DNA of 64,000 nt. It comes from Adiantum capillus-veneris. Taxonomy: Eukaryota; Streptophyta; Polypodiopsida; Polypodiales; Pteridaceae. The DNA lies in NCBI GenBank assembly GCA_014529385.2, contig CM043958.1, forward strand, positions 124,442,317 to 124,506,316. Direction: 5' to 3'. The position numbers and the translations under genes are program-made. Under the pieces are notes generated by a model that made no database searches, was not told the DNA's origin, and worked only from the letters and a program-made list of their open reading frames with translations. This document shows, in pieces, positions 53,484 through 64,000 of the stretch. The stretch's first letter is position 1. Every line of letters starts with the position of its first letter.

Positions 53484-56400
53484 ATGGCAAGTGTAGCATT
53501 TCCAACATTTAAAGGAAAGAAGGGGGAGGATTTGGTAACAGACTTCCTAGATGACTTTGAAGTAGCATGTGTAGTGAGCAACAAAGATACGGATGAATCC
53601 CGGGTTAGAATCTTTAAGCATCTCATGAAGCTAGAAGCTAGATCATGGTACAATGCACTTCCACAAGCAACCAAGGATGACTGGGAACCCTTAAAAACAG
53701 CTTTTAAGAGGCGCTTTGGGGGAGGTACCACTTCAGAAAAGTTGTGGGACAAGTTGAGAGACTTGAAGCAGGAGGGTCTTTTAGAATATGCCACCTATGA
53801 GTCCAAATTTGTGGATTTGTGGGAACGGTGGGTTGAGTCACTGGCTAGGCGGGAAGCTGCACCCGATTTTCTAAAAAAAGATCGGTTCACGCATGGCTTA
53901 TGGCTGCTTCTCAAGGAGAAGGTGAAAGGTAGATTCCCGGCTACGTACGAGTTAGCCGTTGAGATTGCTCGCCTTAAAGACAAGAAGCTGCGAATGAAAG
54001 CCAAAGAAACTGAGTCAACAGAATCAGGAACATCGCGTCGACCAGCAACTACGACAACCACCGTTCCACCACCACCACCGGCTCTTGGGGTAAGAGATGA
54101 CCAACAAGATATGTTGGCCCATATTACTGACCAACTGCAGAATTTGTCTGTCCACTTAATACAACAAGGGAGGAGTCAAGAAAGAGATCAAGACCCTGGA
54201 AGAGCACGATGACAAAACAGGGAGTATCATTGCTACAACTGCGGAGAATACGGTCACGGTATGTACTTCTGTCCCAAACCACGACAAAACTATAATAGAG
54301 GAGGTAGGAGGAACCAATTGTCACCCCCTAGAGAAAGAACACCCGCACCCCGAGCACCACCCCCACCAACACAAATTCTACATCCACCCCAGACACCACT
54401 ACAAGCATCCATCCCACCTCTTCCACCAGCCCCACCACCTGATCACCCTGTAAACATCATAAGGCTAGAAGACAAAGGAAAAGCCATAGTAGTGGATCCA
54501 CCCAGAGCAAAGAAGAGGGACAAGGGTAAGGAGAAGGTAACCTTTTTAGAACCACTTGAAGCCATGACTGTGAAAAGAGCTAGGAGGGAGAAAGCTACAC
54601 AATCAGATGATGAGAGAAGCATGAGAGGAGAAACTAGCAAGAGGCCATCCAGGCCACGACGAAAATTGGGCATCACCGACTTCCATCTAGGGGAAAGTTC
54701 TAAGCCCTATGATCTAACATTGGATGTGGCAGAGCAAGGACCGAAGATTACATGGCCACAACTGCTACATCTTGCACCAAAAGTAAGGCGACAATGGTCT
54801 AAAATGGTAAGTACAAGACGCTCCAAAACAAAGGTAGCCGGAGCAATTTCGGGATGCAACATGGATGACATCCTTCCAATTGTCGACGTAAACATAAAAG
54901 GAAAGAGGGTTGGAAACACCTACATTGATGGAGGTGCACAAATCTGTGTAATGAGCGAAGCTATGATGCTTCAATTAGGGCTCGAGGTTGACAGGCCTTC
55001 TTCATGCAAGGCAAAGATGGCAAACAACGCAAAAGTAAAGTGTGTGGGTGTGGTAAGTGTCGTGAAAATCAAAGCTTTCAGCACTGAGGTAGAGACCGTA
55101 GATGTTTTTGTAATGCCTACTAAGGGGGAGGGCTATCCACTAATTTTGGGAAGGCCATGGTTGATGGCCATGAAGGCAAAACATGACTGGGGTACTGGCC
55201 TTCTACGCATGACCGGTAAGAAAGGGGAGACAATCTACTACGACATGAGGATTGGCAAGCAGAAGCAAATGAATTTGGAAACATCGGCAGATGAAACCAC
55301 TAGCGAATCTTCCAGTTCTGAGGAGGAGACCACATCCACCGACGAAAGTGACAGTTCCATTGATGTGATGGGTATCATTATGAAGGATCCACAAAGGGTA
55401 AGCACAACTGGTGATCCATCACCAAAAGGGAAACCCAATGAAGAGGAGAGAAAATCACCTGGCCTAGGAGGAAGTAGGTTGAAGGCTATGTTGTCTACGG
55501 AATTAACACTTGAGGAGAAAGATAGTTTTTTGCAAATGTTGATGGGATTTCCTTACCTGTTCATTGACAACTATGAAAGAATCACAGGCATTACAGTGGT
55601 GGAACATCATATTAAGCTGAAGGAAGGGGTAGAATCAGTTGTGCAAAAGCTACGACGACTGGGGGTCATACAAGAAAAGGCACTCTTGGCCGAGGTAAGG
55701 AAACTGCTGGAGGCGGGATTCATCTATCATGTAGAAAACTCAGAATGGGTGTCACCCGTAGTGGTGACGCCTAAAAATAATGGTAAGTGGAGGGTCTGTG
55801 TTGACTACAAACCACTAAATGCAGCTACAAAGAGAGACCACTTTCCTCTCCCTTTCTTGGATGAAATTCTGAATGAAGTAGCGGGTTTTGAATGCTATAC
55901 CGTCTGTGATGGTTATTCTGCATACTTTCAAATACGCATAGCCTTGGAAGATCAGCTAAAAACCACTTTTATCACGCCATGGGGTTGTTTTGCATACAGG
56001 GTTATGCCATTTGGTCTCACAAATGCACCTGCCACATTCCAAAGATATGTCACATATGTTTTTCAACCGTTCTTTGGAACATCCATAAGAGTGTTCATTG
56101 ATGATTTTTGTATATATAGCTCCTGTATTTCACATTTAGAAAAGGTAACTGAAGGTTTGGCCAGGTTGCAGAGCCTAGGTGGGCAATTAAATGTGGATAA
56201 ATGCCACATTGGGGAGAGTAAAGTCATTCTACTAGGCCATGAAATTTCAGCAAAAGGTATCAACGCCGACCCAAGTAAGGTGTCCGCACTCATAGCCCTA
56301 CCTTCACCAACGACCGCACGTCAACTGGTCTCTTTTCTACAGAAGGTGAGGTACTTAAGTAGATTCATACATCTACTATCACAACTTGTTCTACCACTGC

Positions 56401-58742
56401 AACAACTCACTCAAAGATCAACTTTCACTTGGGACGAGGAAAGCGAACATCACTACAACAAGGTAAAGGAGGTCTTAGCCACTCTGCCAACTATCTCACC
56501 ACCTAAGTGGGATGAAAAATTCTATGTCACCTCAAGTGTTGGTGATGACTCATTGGGGGCTGTGATACTCCAAAAGGATACAACGACATCTTTCATGAGG
56601 CCAATCTACTTCTCTAGTCGAATGATGGCAGCAGGAGAGAAAGGTTTCACCCATGTGGAACACTTAGTCCTAGCTCTTAGATTTGCAACTACAAAGTTTA
56701 GGTCATATTTGCTGCCTAAGCAATTTGTGATTCTAACCACGGATGAAATATTTCCCTATGTTGTACAACACATGGATGTGTCTGCTAGAATTACTAAATG
56801 GCTAGTTCGTCTGCAAGAGTTTGACTACACGGTACATGTAGAAAGTACGACAAGGGCAAGTTTGGGGGGACTCATGACCTACCAAGTCTTTGAAAGGAAG
56901 GAGAAGAAATCTAAGGAAGGAGAAGTACGATTACCTCCAGTACCACCGATGGTAGAAGGAGCATACTCTCTCTACTTTGATGGAGCCTACAAGCGAGCGT
57001 TCGACAAAGCAGCTGCAGGCATAGTGGTCTTTGATGACAAAGGAACAAAGGTATTTTTGTTGGGCCAATTGTTAGATTCACATTCTAACAATGAAGCTGA
57101 GTATGCAGCACTAACCATGGGTCTACAATGGTGCGTCTCGCAAGGTGTACAACGCCTTAATGTATTTGAAGATGCTCTACTTCTGGTAAGGCAAGTAAAT
57201 GGAGCATGGACATGCAAGAATCCTAGTTTAAGGACTCACTTAAGTGGTGTAAAAACCTTGTTGGGTAAGTTTGAAGAAGTTCAAATACACCATATCCCAA
57301 GGGCTCAAAACCAAGAAGCAGATGCCCTAGCAAGTGAAAGACTACAGGAAGTGGTGGTTGGAGCAATAAAACTAAAGCTCCCTCTATTTCAAGGAAGCGA
57401 TGCCTTGCCTGACATCATGCATTTTTTGGAAACAGGGGAATGCCCATCAGATTTAACAAAGGGACAGAAGCAATGGCTGACGCGGAAGGCCACAAGGTAT
57501 CGACTCATCAATGACGGTTTGTACTGTAAGGGTAAGGACCAAATACTCAGGAAGGTCCCTCTCTCTCAGGAAATCACGGGAGTAATTGCTAGCTGTCACG
57601 ACGGGGTTTGTGGTGGTCACTTTGCCCTAGACATAACAAGTAGGAAAATCTTGCAAGAAGGCTTCATATGGCCTAGCCTCAACCGTGATGTACACCACTA
57701 GTGCAAAACATGTAAGTTGTGTCAAAAGGCCGGCACTAGGTCACTTATGCCTGAACCACAGACACCTATTCTCTCATATGGCCCATTTGAAAAATGGGGT
57801 ATCGATCCCATTGGGCCATTACCTAGGGCCAACTTAGGAAAATTCTACATTATCATGGGGGTCGACTACATGACTAGATGGGCAGAGGCTACAGCCACCA
57901 CTAGAATCACAGCGGTAGAGGTAGCTAAATTTATCTACGAGCACATATGTTGTAGGTTTGGCACACCTTTGGAGATCATCTCTGATAGAGGGCTAGGTTT
58001 CAGAGCAGACTTGGTAGGAGAATTAATGCAGAAACTGGGCATTACAAGGAGGCACTCTTCACCATATTACCCTCAATGTAATGGCCTAGTTGAAAAGGTA
58101 AATGGAATGGTTTCTAAAATTATTACCAAGCAGGTAAACAATCATCCTGGAGACTGGGATAAATATCTACTACCAACTTTATGGGCCTACAGAACTTCAT
58201 TTCGTACATCCTTGGGATTCACACCGTATCATCTAGTATTTGGTAAGGAAGCAATCTTGCCCATTGAAGTGCAACTACAAAGTCTCAGAGTAATGGCAAG
58301 CCAACTTCAACAACCCAACATGCATTTGAGAGATCACATCATCAACTTGGAAAGACTGCAGCTGGATAGAGAAGAAGCAATAAATTATTATGCAGCACAA
58401 GCAGAGCATAGATGGCTTAGCTTTAACGAGCATCTCCGGAAAAAAGAATTGAAGAAAGGAATGTTGGTGCTCCGCTACGACAATCGCTTCGACACGCGCA
58501 AGGATAAGAAACTCCTGCTCCGATGGGAAGGCCCTTTTATCATCAGGAAAAAGTATGCCAATGGAAGCTACCAGCTTATGGAGGCTGCTGGAAAACTTCA
58601 TAAAACCAGGGTAAATGGTTGCCGACTTAAACCTTATTTTCTTCGATTTGACCAGGCTCCACCAATTGACATTCCAGATGAGGACACACCATCAGCCGCC
58701 CCCTCCGACGATAATGATCAAACAGATGAGCTAGAGACATGA
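53484..58742 (+). pseudogene. Tat-like Gag-Pol polyprotein with two in-frame stops
   Basis: The single frame starts at ATG 53484 (MASVAFPTFKGKKGED). An earlier in-frame Met at 53454 is less likely. Gag capsid (SWYNALPQATKDDWEPLKTA) runs to TGA 54210-54212, just before the CCHC knuckle CYNCGEYGHGMYFC (54231-54272). Protease has YIDGGAQICVMS and YPLILGRPW. RT has WRVCVDYKPLNAATKRDHFP and FIDDFCIYS at 56094. The first RNase H lacks the usual TDAS. The second has YFDGAYKRA, NNEAEYAAL and NQEADALA. Integrase has the HHCC region broken by TAG 57699-57701, then GIDPIG, SDRG and NGLVEKVN (D, D, E). Both stops replace likely Trp codons; the sister copy has TGG at the second position. Confidence 0.9.
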
Positions 58743-58754
58743 ATGCCTCTAGCC

Positions 58755-58766
58755 AAAAGGGGAGGG
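58755..58766 (+). promoter_or_regulatory. Polypurine tract before LTR2
   Basis: AAAAGGGGAGGG, four bases upstream of the LTR2 start. Repeated at 51047-51058 and, as AAAGGGAGAGGG, at 63975-63986. Confidence 0.85.
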
Positions 58767-58770
58767 CTAA

Positions 58771-60084
58771 TGATGGGGGCTTTTCACAAGCCAAGCTCCC
58801 ATACCCCTCTTCTCTCGTCCCCACCCCATGAAAACTCCCTCTTATGGAGGGAGTGATAAAAGGCATTGGAAAAAAGTAAGAAAAAAATAAAGTATGACTA
58901 TGTAAATATATAAGAAAGGTAAAATAGGCCACCTCATGCCTGCGGGGTACCCCATCCCCACCTTGCCTCCTTTTTCTTCACTGTTGCCCTGCTGGGTGTC
59001 CCTTTTCCTCTCCTCCACTCAAAAGGTCAACCCCCTCTCTCTTCCCTTTGTCCTTTCTCCTTTCTCTCTCCCCTCAAGCTACCCCACCTCTCACCAATAA
59101 TGCATTATAACTCACCAATAATGCACCCTAACTCACATGCAACTTACCCTATCTTCCAAAATAGTATACCCCACCCCCTCTTTCTCTCTCCTATCATATC
59201 CCATGACCCAAATACCCCCCTCTCTCTCTAAAGGGCGCCATGTCTCTTGTCTTGTAGCTAAATAACCTCCCCCACACTCACACACACTCAGTTTCACTGA
59301 AAACAGTGCCCACAGACCCATCCCCACCCGGTGGTTACCTGATTTTTCTTGTGTTCACACACATCTACACACAGATTCACCTCTGAGCACACTCCCCTCT
59401 CTCCCCTCTTGTAATTACTTTATTCTCCATGTCACGTCTCACTTTTTTTTCATCAACCCATCTCTCTCTCTTAGTCTCTCTCATGAGACTGCTGTTCTGG
59501 CACATATACACACAGCCAGACAAGTGGGGCCCACAGCCACATGGCCTATGTAGATAATGATTTTTTCATTTCTAAATTCTAGAATTTCTCCCCCCCTCCT
59601 CCCCTATATAAAGAGGGGTCACCATCACACAAAAACACACAACATCACCAAAGAACACACTATGCACTGTGTGTGCCTAGTGCACACACACACACCCACA
59701 CCATCACCATCACCACAATCACCATGCTTGTCTTGAGCATGACCTCTACACCCTTGGCTATGGAAGATGAAGGGCAACTAAATGAAGGATGATGGCCATA
59801 ATTCTCGTGCGAGTCTTCCCCATCAACTCCCACCTATCCACCATGTGCTCTATCACTCTCTCCCTTCTCATTCCCCTAACCTATGCTCCCCATTTCATCG
59901 CCTTATTCTCTAAATAAAGCTTGAGGTTTTGTGAGTATGTTTTCTTGCAATGTTTTGCCCATGTGAGGTGTGCGGAATCGCCACCTAGTCTTGTGTTTTG
60001 GAGTGAGCTTGTGTATGTGTGAAGGGTGTGCAGATTCGCCATCCTTTTGTGGTGCCTAAGTACTAAGCCGCTATACCCCCTCCC

Positions 60085-60135
<51 letters not shown>

Positions 60136-60345
60136 TGATCTCATTCCCTTTCCTCTTCATCATTACTCCCAAGCATCCATCTCTCTTGGATGAAAACTTT
60201 GTTATGGTGGTTTGTTGTTTGCGTCCTAGCCGCTGAAGGTAGGTGGTGCCCCCTATTTGCTTTACCATGACAGGCTCGAGGCACGCCATTCTGTCCTCGG
60301 TGTTTTAGAGGCCGTCCGGGTTCGGGGTTCGCTTTGCTCTCATCA
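58771..60345 (+). repeat. Tat-like LTR2
   Basis: 1575 bp, aligned end to end with LTR1. A short internal duplication (ACTCACCAATAATGCA, near 59091-59126) partly explains the length difference. It is not followed by a PBS. Confidence 0.9.
60086..60132. repeat. (CT)n microsatellite in LTR2
   Basis: About 47 bases of CT at the position of the mixed tract in LTR1. Confidence 0.9.
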
Positions 60346-60793
60346 GCGTCGCCATCACACCATACATGCTGAGCAACGAAGGAAAGGTGGAGCCCATGAA
60401 AGGCGACGACCTCTTGTGGATGTGCCGACTCATCAACACTGGCACGGTAAGAGTATGAGTAAGTATTCCAACCTCTGTGCATGATGGAAAACGGGTCGAC
60501 GGCATTCCCGTTCAGATTCGTGCAGCATATGCATGTGAATATCTATGTAGATAGGAAAGTCTTCTACCAACAGAAGATCGTTTACCTATTCGGTGCGGCG
60601 TTACTAGGAGAAATCCTCAATTCCCCGAACCCTATCATTCTCCCCATATTAGATTACCATCATTCCTTTAATGTCTCTATTTTTATCATGTTTTAACCTA
60701 TTCATCCACCCCTGTACAAAGCCACTATGAGCCGCTACTGTTGATGTAAAAGAAAAGAAAAAAAAAGGTTTTGTAATTTCCTGAGTCACCACC

Positions 60794-60868
60794 ATGGCAA
60801 GTGTTTCTTTCCCCACGTTCAGTGGAAAGAAGGGAGAGGATCTCACCACCGACTTTTTGGATGATTTA
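60794..60868 (+). pseudogene. Gag N-terminal stub fused to RT
   Basis: ATG GCA AGT at 60794 opens MASVSFPTFSGKKGEDL, equivalent to the gag start of unit 1, then TDFLDDL. At about 60866 it passes into the RT sequence LKEGSKPVVQKLRRLGV. Around the junction the sequence reads GATGATTTAAGCTCAAGG, with a short TTAAGCT overlap between the two parent sites, suggesting an illegitimate deletion of about 2 kb relative to unit 1. Confidence 0.8.
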
Positions 60869-62129
60869 AGCTCAAGGAAGGCAGTAAACCCGTAGTACAA
60901 AAGCTCAGAAGACTTGGAGTAATCTAACAAGAGGCATTGCTTAAGGAAGTGAGAAGTTTTCTACAAGCAGGTTTCATCTATCCTATCAAAGACTCAAAAT
61001 GGGTCTCCCCAGTAGTAGTCACACAAAAAAAAAAAGGGAAGTGGAGATTTTGTTTGGATTATAAGCCTCTCAATGCAGCCACGAAGAGGGACCACTTTCC
61101 CCTCCCATTCCAGGATGAAATACTCAATAAAGTGGCAGGTCACGAATGCTACACAATGTGTGATGTCTACTCACGATACTTCTAGATTAGCATTGCGGAG
61201 GAGGATAAGAAGAAGACAGTCTTCATCACACATTGGGGATGTTTTGCCTACAGAGTGATGCCGTTTGGCCTTACTAACTCCCCGGCCATGTTTCAACGCT
61301 ATGTAACTTTTGTTTTCCAACCCTACTTTGGAACATCAATACGGGTTTTCATAGATGATTTTTGCATTTATAGCTCACGAGCCCTTCATTTAAGCAAATT
61401 CTATGATGGCTTAACCAGGCTGCAAACCTTGGGTGCCCAACTCAACGTGGACAAGTGTCACATTGGTGAGAGCAAAGTCACTCTCCTTGGTCATGTAATT
61501 TCAGCAAAAGGAATCGAGGCACACCCTAGCAAGATTCAGGATCTGGTATCTTTATCATCACCCACCACCGCCAAGCAGCTGGTTTCTTTCCTTCAGAAGG
61601 TAAGATACTTAAGCAGGTTCATTCACCTGCTATCTCAAGTGGTCCTTCCTCTACAACAAATCACCCAGAGGGATGTCTTCTCATGGAGTGAAAAGAATGA
61701 GCAGTAGTTTACTGAGGTGAGCAAATCCTAGCTAAGCTTCCCACTATTTCACCTCCTAAGTGGGACGAGCCATTTTATGTAAACCCTAGTGTGGGAAATG
61801 ATACACTAGGAGTAGTGATAATGCAAAAGGATCCGAGAACTTCTTTCATGCGCCCTATTTACTTCTCTAGTCGGGTCATGACCCCATTAGAAAAAGGGTT
61901 TATCGAAGTAGAACACATGGTTCTAGCACTAATGTTTGCTACTACACAGTTCCGCTCCTATCTCCTGCCTAGACCCTTTGTAATCCTGACAATGGAGGAG
62001 GTTTTCCCATATGCAATGCGACACATAGATGTCTCATCTAGGATCTCAAAGTGGTTAATTAGACTACAAGAGTTTGACTACACCATGCAAGTAGAAAACT
62101 CCACCAGGGCTCACTCATCGCTATTATGA
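60869..62129 (+). pseudogene. Tat-like RT and first RNase H, decayed
   Basis: RT motifs: WVSPVVVTQKKKGKWRFCLD, YKPLNAATKRDHFPLPF, MPFGLTNSPAMFQRYV, and VFIDDFCIYSSRALH with the catalytic DD intact. In-frame stops lie near 60925 and 61183, and the frame changes near 61710. The connection and first RNase H (GNDTLGVVIMQKD, YFSSRVMTPLEKGFIEVEH) end at 62129. As in unit 1, the usual first catalytic Asp context (TDAS) is missing from this RNase H. Confidence 0.85.
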
Positions 62130-62142
62130 GAAGAAGCTGAAG

Positions 62143-62709
62143 GTGAACAGGGAAGCAAAGGAAGTAACACTAGTGATAGAAAGTCCTAAGCTAGAGAGAG
62201 CTCACTCTCTTTTCTTTGACGGAGCATACAAGAGAACAATGGATCAGTCTGCAACAACAAGCATGGTCATTTTTAATGAACAGCAAGAAAGAGTATTCTC
62301 CATGGGGCAGTTATTACACTCCCACTCCAACAATGAAGCAAAATATGCAGCCCTAATCCTGGGGTTGGAACAATGTGTTTCACAAAGAAATGTGTTCGGC
62401 GACGCTTTGCTTTTGATAAGGCAGATAAATGGCACATGGGATTGCAAAAATCAGGTTTTACTTGGTCAACTTCGCCAAGTTAAGGACCTCCTAAAGAAGT
62501 TTGAAGCAGTGAAATCCTTCCATGTCCCCATAGCAGAAAATCAAGAGGCAGATGCGCTAGCTAAAGAAAGAATAAAGGACATTCCCGTAGGAGCAATCAA
62601 GTTAAAACTACCCCTCTTCCAAGGTAGTGATGCTATGCCTGATATCATCAGTTTTCTAGAGGAGAATGTCCAGCAGGACACACCAAAGGCCAAAAACAAT
62701 GGCTGGTAA
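62143..62709 (+). pseudogene. Tat-like second (archaeal-type) RNase H
   Basis: An open frame of 188 codons: LFFDGAYKRTMDQSA (first Asp), NNEAKYAALILGLEQCV (the usual E in NEAEY is changed to K two residues after a retained Glu), VFGDALLLIRQINGTW (third acidic residue) and NQEADALAKERI (last Asp). It is in another frame than the RT part, showing a frameshift near 62130, and another frameshift near 62690 separates it from integrase. Confidence 0.8.
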
Positions 62710-62744
62710 GGAGGGCTACTAGGTACCGCCTTATAGACGACCAC

Positions 62745-63962
62745 TTGTATTGTAAGGGCAAAGATCAAATTCTCAGGCGGGTGCCAACCTCCAGTGAAAT
62801 CACAGAGGTAATTTCAAGTTGCCATGACGGCGTCTGCGGTGGTCATTTTGCTCTAGATATCACCAGTAGGAAGATTCTACAGGTAGGATACTTTTGGCCT
62901 AGTTTGAACAGGGATGTACACCATTGGTGTAAAACATGTAAGGCTTGTCAAGTGGCCAGTGATCGCACGCTAACCTACGAGCCACAAACCCCTATCATTT
63001 CATATGGTCCTTTTGAGAAATGGGGAATAGATCCAATCGGTCCTTTACCAAGGGCCCAATCAAGTAAACTGTACATCATAGTGGGTGTAGACTACATGAC
63101 TCGATGGGCAGAAGCAATGGCCACCACCCGCATTATAGCCCAAGAGGTGGCAAAGTTCATTTTTGAGCATATTGTTTGCCATTTTGGCACTCCTCTTGAG
63201 ATAATATCAGATAGAGGACCAGGATTCAGAGGTGATTTGGTAGGAGAACTAATGAAGAAGTTAGGCATCACACGTAGGCATTCCACACCATACTACCCAC
63301 AATGCAATGGTCTAGTAGAGAAGGTAAATGGAATGATTTGCAAAATCATCACAAAACAGGTGAACAACCACACAGGGGACTGGGATAAACATCTCATGGA
63401 AGCTCTTTGGGCCTACAGAAAAGCATTCCGAACATCACTAGGTTTCACTCCTTTCCATCTAGTTTATGGGAAGGAGGCAATTCTATCCATTGAGGTACAA
63501 ATAGCTAGCTTACGAGTCTTGGCTAGCCAGACACATCGTCCAATTGTAAACCTCCGAAACCACATCTTGGATCTAGAGAGACTCCAAATGGATAGGGAAG
63601 AAGCAATCAATCACTATGCAGCACAGGTAGAACGACATCGGCTCACTTTCAATCAAGGGCGTAAAGAAAAAGGACTGGAAAAGGGCATGTTAGTTCTGCG
63701 ATACGACAACAGATTTGACACTAGCAAGGATAAGAAATTTCAACCCAGATGGGAAGGGCCATTCATCATCAAGAAACGCTATGACAACGACAGCTATAAG
63801 CTGATGGAAGCAGATGGGAGAATTCACAAGACTAGGGTCAATGGATGGAGACTGAAAAGGTATTTTCTTAGGTTTGACCCAGAATTCATGTTGGAGATTC
63901 CAGAAGAGGGAGAACCCTCTAACTCTACAGCTGAAGAAACAGAAGGAGGGCTAGAAGCATGA
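62745..63962 (+). CDS. Intact Tat-like integrase ORF, 405 aa
   Basis: An uninterrupted frame with the full integrase: HHCC zinc module (CHDGVCGGHF, then WCKTCKACQ), catalytic core with WGIDPIGPLPRA, EIISDRGPGFRGDLVGEL and YYPQCNGLVEKVNG (D, D, E), and a C-terminal basic domain (KGMLVLRYDNRFD, then RWEGPFIIKKRY). It ends with an acidic tail (EIPEEGEPSNSTAEETEGG). There is no chromodomain. The first Met in the frame is at 62745, inside what was once continuous polyprotein, so a separate translation start is doubtful. In unit 1 the same region carries a stop in the HHCC module. Confidence 0.85.
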   Translation: MYCKGKDQILRRVPTSSEITEVISSCHDGVCGGHFALDITSRKILQVGYFWPSLNRDVHHWCKTCKACQVASDRTLTYEPQTPIISYGPFEKWGIDPIGPLPRAQSSKLYIIVGVDYMTRWAEAMATTRIIAQEVAKFIFEHIVCHFGTPLEIISDRGPGFRGDLVGELMKKLGITRRHSTPYYPQCNGLVEKVNGMICKIITKQVNNHTGDWDKHLMEALWAYRKAFRTSLGFTPFHLVYGKEAILSIEVQIASLRVLASQTHRPIVNLRNHILDLERLQMDREEAINHYAAQVERHRLTFNQGRKEKGLEKGMLVLRYDNRFDTSKDKKFQPRWEGPFIIKKRYDNDSYKLMEADGRIHKTRVNGWRLKRYFLRFDPEFMLEIPEEGEPSNSTAEETEGGLEA

Positions 63963-63974
63963 ATGCCTCTAGCC

Positions 63975-64000
63975 AAAGGGAGAGGGCTAATGATAGTCGA
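63975..64000 (+). repeat. PPT and start of LTR3 (cut by window end)
   Basis: AAAGGGAGAGGG (63975-63986) followed by CTAA and TGATAGTCGA from 63991. The first bases resemble LTR1/2 only in TGAT, so LTR3 may be of another subfamily; ten bases are too few to decide. Confidence 0.55.

Larger units (their letters stand above)
51063..60345 (+). mobile_element. Tat-like Ty3/gypsy retrotransposon, nearly complete
   Basis: LTR1 (51063-52625) and LTR2 (58771-60345) flank a PBS, a leader with broken upstream ORFs, one gag-pol frame (53484-58742) and a PPT directly before LTR2. The domain order gag, protease, RT, RNase H, second RNase H, integrase, without chromodomain, is that of the Tat group (dual RNase H). 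No target duplication is present because both flanks are other Tat-like sequence. Apart from two in-frame stops the polyprotein is uninterrupted. LTRs are about 97-98% identical by eye, so the element is young. Confidence 0.9.
60346..63990 (+). mobile_element. Second Tat-like internal region, deleted and PBS-less
   Basis: Starts GCGTCGCCATCACACC directly after LTR2, with no PBS. The 450-base leader does not resemble the leader of the first unit. Gag begins at 60794 but stops after about 24 codons, where it is joined to RT, deleting most of gag and all of protease. RT, both RNase H domains and integrase follow with stops and frameshifts. A PPT at 63975-63986 leads into LTR3 at 63991. Sequence divergence from unit 1 is clearly higher than between the LTRs, so it is a different, older copy. 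Confidence 0.85.

Noticed and set aside
60141-60482. 113-aa minus-strand ORF at the LTR2 end
   Set aside because: It spans the LTR/internal border, is antisense, and is matched in LTR1 by a different frame; no gene.

Overview
This window looks like repeat-dense intergenic DNA from a land plant, probably a seed plant with a large genome. Nearly everything recognisable is a plant-type transposable element: Ty3/gypsy polyproteins of Tat-like (dual RNase H) and chromovirus type, a Ty1/copia element with a Met-tRNA-like primer site, L1-type LINE remnants, small elements with terminal inverted repeats, and many CT/GA microsatellites. I find no convincing host gene, rRNA, CRISPR array or bacterial operon. 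The species cannot be named from the sequence alone.

Layout. 1-2.3 kb: unclassified DNA with short tandem repeats. 2.3-4.2 kb: a composite repeat (LINE 3' end, 463-bp inverted-repeat element, repeat R2), found inverted at 20.1-34.7 kb. 4.2-7.25 kb: an orphan ORF and a LINE 5' half (ORF1 zinc knuckle, ORF2 endonuclease). 8.8-10.3 kb: an R2 copy followed by a 243-bp-arm inverted duplication of gypsy gag sequence, able to form a long hairpin. 15.3-16.4 kb: decayed chromovirus integrase and chromodomain. 16.96-20.04 kb: a non-autonomous LTR element whose only internal ORF is an intact, unrecognised 400-aa acidic protein. 22.6-34.4 kb: an 11.8-kb LTR element (minus strand) with tRNA-Asp-like PBS, PPT, 1062-bp LTRs, gag, zinc knuckles and two retropepsin-like domains but no visible RT or integrase. 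Its leader carries a roughly 297-bp tandem repeat built around the palindrome CTATCGCGATAG. 35.1-38.8 kb: a decayed minus-strand copia element lacking most of RT/RNase H. 38.9-41.0 kb: LINE remnant split by a 1.29-kb inverted-repeat element. 44.5-48.3 kb: second long LINE remnant split by another 463-bp-type element. 49.5-51.0 kb: copia fragment. 51.0-64 kb: a Tat-like tandem, LTR-internal-LTR-internal-(LTR); the first internal region is almost complete and the second has lost its PBS and most of gag-pro.

How the parts work together. The elements form a stratigraphy: LINE-derived repeat, then the 463-bp element, then the 11.8-kb LTR element. Several elements look non-autonomous and would need proteins in trans. 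The primer-binding sites of the 400-aa-ORF element and the Tat-like element are similar enough to suggest a shared primer and possibly a shared helper. All calls come from reading motifs and aligning repeats by eye; identity figures are approximate.
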